Source: Ochrobactrum chromiisoli (GTDB taxonomy: Bacteria; Pseudomonadota; Alphaproteobacteria; Rhizobiales; Rhizobiaceae). From it: a stretch of 64,000 bases of DNA. The notes below the pieces were generated by a model. That model saw only the letters and a program-made list of their open reading frames with translations. It ran no database searches and was not told where the DNA came from. Below, one piece after another: positions 62,194 through 64,000 of the stretch; within the stretch, counting starts at the first letter, position 1; each line of letters begins with the position of its first letter. The stretch spans positions 558,001 through 622,000 of the forward strand of contig NZ_JAPHAV010000001.1 in assembly GCF_026241335.1 (NCBI RefSeq). Direction: 5' to 3'. Both the position numbers and the translations under genes were made by a program.

Positions 62194-63138
62194 TCAGAGG
62201 GGATCGGACTTGAGACCACTTGGTGCTGGTTCGGTGGTCGCTTCTGCTTCCTGAAACGCTTCTGCTTCTTTTGGCAGCGACGGACGCGCGCTTAATACCA
62301 GTGCGCAGCCAGCGATGATCACGGCAGCGCCGGCAAACTGGATGATGGAAAGCTGTTCTTTAAGGAACACGGCACCAACCAGCACAGCAATGACTGTGAC
62401 CGCAAATTCCACGCTGATGGCTTTTGTCGGGCCGACATTCCCGACCAGCCTGAAATAGAGCACATAGGTGAGCGCGCTCATCACGCAGGCAGAGATCAGC
62501 AGAAAGACAACATCAATCAGCCCCGGCATGGCTGGCACAGGAATGACGAAGATCAGCGGCAGCGTGAGAATGCCGCCAAACACGAATGCGCCGATGGTGG
62601 TTTCCCACGAGCCGGTGGTGGACAGGCGGCGGCTTGCATAATTGCTGCCAAATGCCGCCGAAAAGCACGAGAACATCACGGCAATGCAGCCCATGATGAA
62701 TTCAGGCGTCACGGCCACAGCGGGAAAGCCAACCAGCAACACAATGCCGGTCACACCAAGCAACAGGCCGATCAGGCCGCGTGAGGTGATGCGCTCAAGC
62801 CCCCACAACTGGCTGATGACCATTGAGAAAAGCGGAATTGATGCCACACAGATTGCAGCCATTGCCGTGCCGATCAGCGGTGTACCGTAGGAAAGGCCAA
62901 TCAGCTGGCCCGCAACAGTTGTGGCGCCAACAATGGCAAACGGCTTCCAGCCAGCTTGAAAATCAAGGCTGCGCCCTGATAGCTTGGCAATGGCAAACAG
63001 TGTTCCCGCCGCAATGAAGGAGCGGAAAGCCACCGCACCCACCCAGCCGAAGGCTTCGACCACGCGCAGCACCACGAGGAACGAAAGCCCCCATGCGATG
63101 GCAAGAAAAATATAGGTTGCGGTATCTCTGGGTTTCAT
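62194..63138 (-). CDS. EamA family (DMT) transporter
   Basis: 314 residues from ATG 63138; the frame is open 80 codons further but those are basic and unlike the family. Ten helices in two EamA repeats: YIFLAIAWGLSFLVVLRVVE starts the first, and VGPTKAISVEFAVTVIAVLVG with FLKEQLSIIQFAGAAVIIAG ends the second. Export of amino acids or metabolites is typical; substrate unknown. Confidence 0.92.
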   Translation of the reverse strand: MKPRDTATYIFLAIAWGLSFLVVLRVVEAFGWVGAVAFRSFIAAGTLFAIAKLSGRSLDFQAGWKPFAIVGATTVAGQLIGLSYGTPLIGTAMAAICVASIPLFSMVISQLWGLERITSRGLIGLLLGVTGIVLLVGFPAVAVTPEFIMGCIAVMFSCFSAAFGSNYASRRLSTTGSWETTIGAFVFGGILTLPLIFVIPVPAMPGLIDVVFLLISACVMSALTYVLYFRLVGNVGPTKAISVEFAVTVIAVLVGAVFLKEQLSIIQFAGAAVIIAGCALVLSARPSLPKEAEAFQEAEATTEPAPSGLKSDPL

Positions 63139-63238
63139 GCCGATAGGCCTTAATGATGCTGTTGGATTATCGACTATCTGAGTTGGACGCAAAGCGAAAA
63201 CGCTTTCCCATCCATCCCCATACCATCTTGGAATGAAA

Positions 63239-63712
63239 TTATGCCGTTTTTGCAGCGGCATTATCGAGCGCTTTTTGAGCTGCCGCAGCACCGATATTGG
63301 CAAAGAAGCGATCCGCAATCTTGCGTGCGACCGAACCGAGAAGTTTCGATCCAAGCTGGGCGATCTTGCCACCGGCATCGCCGCGGATCACATAGCTCAG
63401 GATCGTGTCATCACCATCTTCTGTCAGGGTTACATCGGTGTCGCCATGGGCAAAGCCTGCAATCGAGCCTTCACCGCGCCCGGAAATCGTATAGGAGGCG
63501 GGTGGCTTCATGTTGGAGAGTTCGAGCATTCCATGGAAGCGGACCTTGATCACGCCGAGGCTGACTTTCAACGCTGCACGGATTTCTGTTTCAGAAATTC
63601 TTTCCAGATCTTCGCAGCCGGGAATGCTGTTTTTCAGCGTTTCAATATCATTGAGCGCATCCCAGACGGCCTGCCGGGGTGCGTTGATTCTCTCTTCTCC
63701 GACGAGGTCCAT
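63239..63712 (-). CDS. CoxG-like SRPBCC protein (CO dehydrogenase subunit G family)
   Basis: 157 residues. MDLVGEERINAPRQAVWDAL and SIPGCEDLERIS are the START-like opening of CoxG proteins, then FHGMLELSNMKPP, YTISGRGEGSIAGFAHG and GDAGGKIAQLGSKLL. CoxG is linked to membrane attachment or maturation of molybdenum hydroxylases. No cox/xdh genes lie beside it in the window, so it stands alone. Confidence 0.9.
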   Translation of the reverse strand: MDLVGEERINAPRQAVWDALNDIETLKNSIPGCEDLERISETEIRAALKVSLGVIKVRFHGMLELSNMKPPASYTISGRGEGSIAGFAHGDTDVTLTEDGDDTILSYVIRGDAGGKIAQLGSKLLGSVARKIADRFFANIGAAAAQKALDNAAAKTA

Positions 63713-63737
63713 GCTTTAAACTCGCTCCTATCAATCT

Positions 63738-63751
63738 ATATTGATCAATAT
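63738..63751. promoter_or_regulatory. palindrome in the coxG/pgi divergent region
   Basis: ATATTGATCAATAT is a perfect 14-bp palindrome 26 bp upstream of the coxG-like start. Could be an operator; no regulator is known for it. Confidence 0.35.
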
Positions 63752-63865
63752 CCATATATGGAGCGGCATCAAAATGAAAAATTTCTGTAATTTAATTGGT
63801 GCAATCTTCTAATAAAATGCTTAATTATCCGCAATTAAATCGATTTGATTGACTGGAGTATCATC

Positions 63866-64000
63866 ATGGCAAGAGACGCGGCGAAGCTTGAAGCAACGGT
63901 CGCAAAGCTGAAAAAGCACTGGGCGGAAGCAGCACCAAAAGACATGCGTGCCGCATTCAAAGCTGATCCGGGCCGTTTTGAGCGTTATTCGCTGTCACTT
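63866..64000 (+). CDS. pgi: glucose-6-phosphate isomerase (3' partial)
   Basis: 45 visible codons from ATG 63866, running off the window: MARDAAKLEATVAKLKKHW and DMRAAFKADPGRFERYSLSL. This is the N terminus known for Pgi of Brucella relatives, where the next residues open the first conserved domain. Interconverts glucose 6-phosphate and fructose 6-phosphate. Only the start can be seen. Confidence 0.8.
   Translation, partial: MARDAAKLEATVAKLKKHWAEAAPKDMRAAFKADPGRFERYSLSL

Overview
The window looks like a chromosomal segment of an alphaproteobacterium of the Brucellaceae (Ochrobactrum/Brucella type). The grounds are moderate GC, the housekeeping runs (msbA-like/dapB/gpmA; uppP/NDUFA9-like/lepA; a pgi start with a typical Brucella-type N terminus), many binding-protein-dependent ABC operons, and short palindromic repeats built around AAAAGTG...CGGTTTT. 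The assignment is from recognition only; no search was run.

Layout. 1-4.7 kb: a 5'-truncated phospholipase D-like (cardiolipin synthase type) gene and, convergent to it, a lysoplasmalogenase-like / aldehyde dehydrogenase / EEP-phosphodiesterase run, with a five-unit 56-bp palindromic repeat array between them. 4.7-11.9 kb: an AT-rich leader, a 1740-aa classical autotransporter with an in-frame 18-bp minisatellite linker, a YdcF-like gene and an IS701-type transposase relic. 11.9-19.1 kb: a complete sugar ABC importer operon that includes a cytoplasmic DUF5060-type glycoside hydrolase, diverging from a ROK repressor, with two near-identical candidate operators. 19.1-19.7 kb: tRNA-Leu(CAG) with a decayed P4-type integrase at its 3' side. 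19.8-32.7 kb: housekeeping genes (gpmA, dapB, MsbA-like exporter, glk, mgsA, mepA, queG, GST, uppP, NDUFA9-like, lepA). 32.7-36.6 kb: a small accessory patch between lepA and tRNA-Arg(ACG) with unknown small genes, a SelW-like protein, ZinT with a candidate Zur box, an internally deleted IS5/IS427-type element and a pentapeptide-repeat protein. 36.8-43.2 kb: an orphan histidine kinase and an RND efflux pair.

43.2-62.1 kb: a reductive pyrimidine catabolism regulon in two parts. Part one is an importer (NMT1-like binding protein, two permeases, ATPase) with dihydropyrimidinase and a carbamoyl-amidohydrolase, divergent from a RutR-like TetR regulator. Part two is PreT/PreA (dihydropyrimidine dehydrogenase). 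Both parts carry RutR-type operator sequences (TTGAC...GTCAA). Between them lies an independent sugar module (aldose dehydrogenase, PfkB kinase, DHDPS-family aldolase, FadR-type GntR regulator, four-gene ABC importer), apparently governed by a perfect 16-bp palindrome placed in the promoter of the aldolase gene. The window ends with an EamA transporter, a CoxG-like protein and the start of pgi.

No CRISPR array, complete prophage or complete IS was seen. The most interesting leads are the two uncharacterised sugar modules with their candidate operators, the lysoplasmalogenase-aldehyde dehydrogenase gene overlap, the split RutR regulon, the repeat families with a shared fold, and the decayed mobile-element scars.
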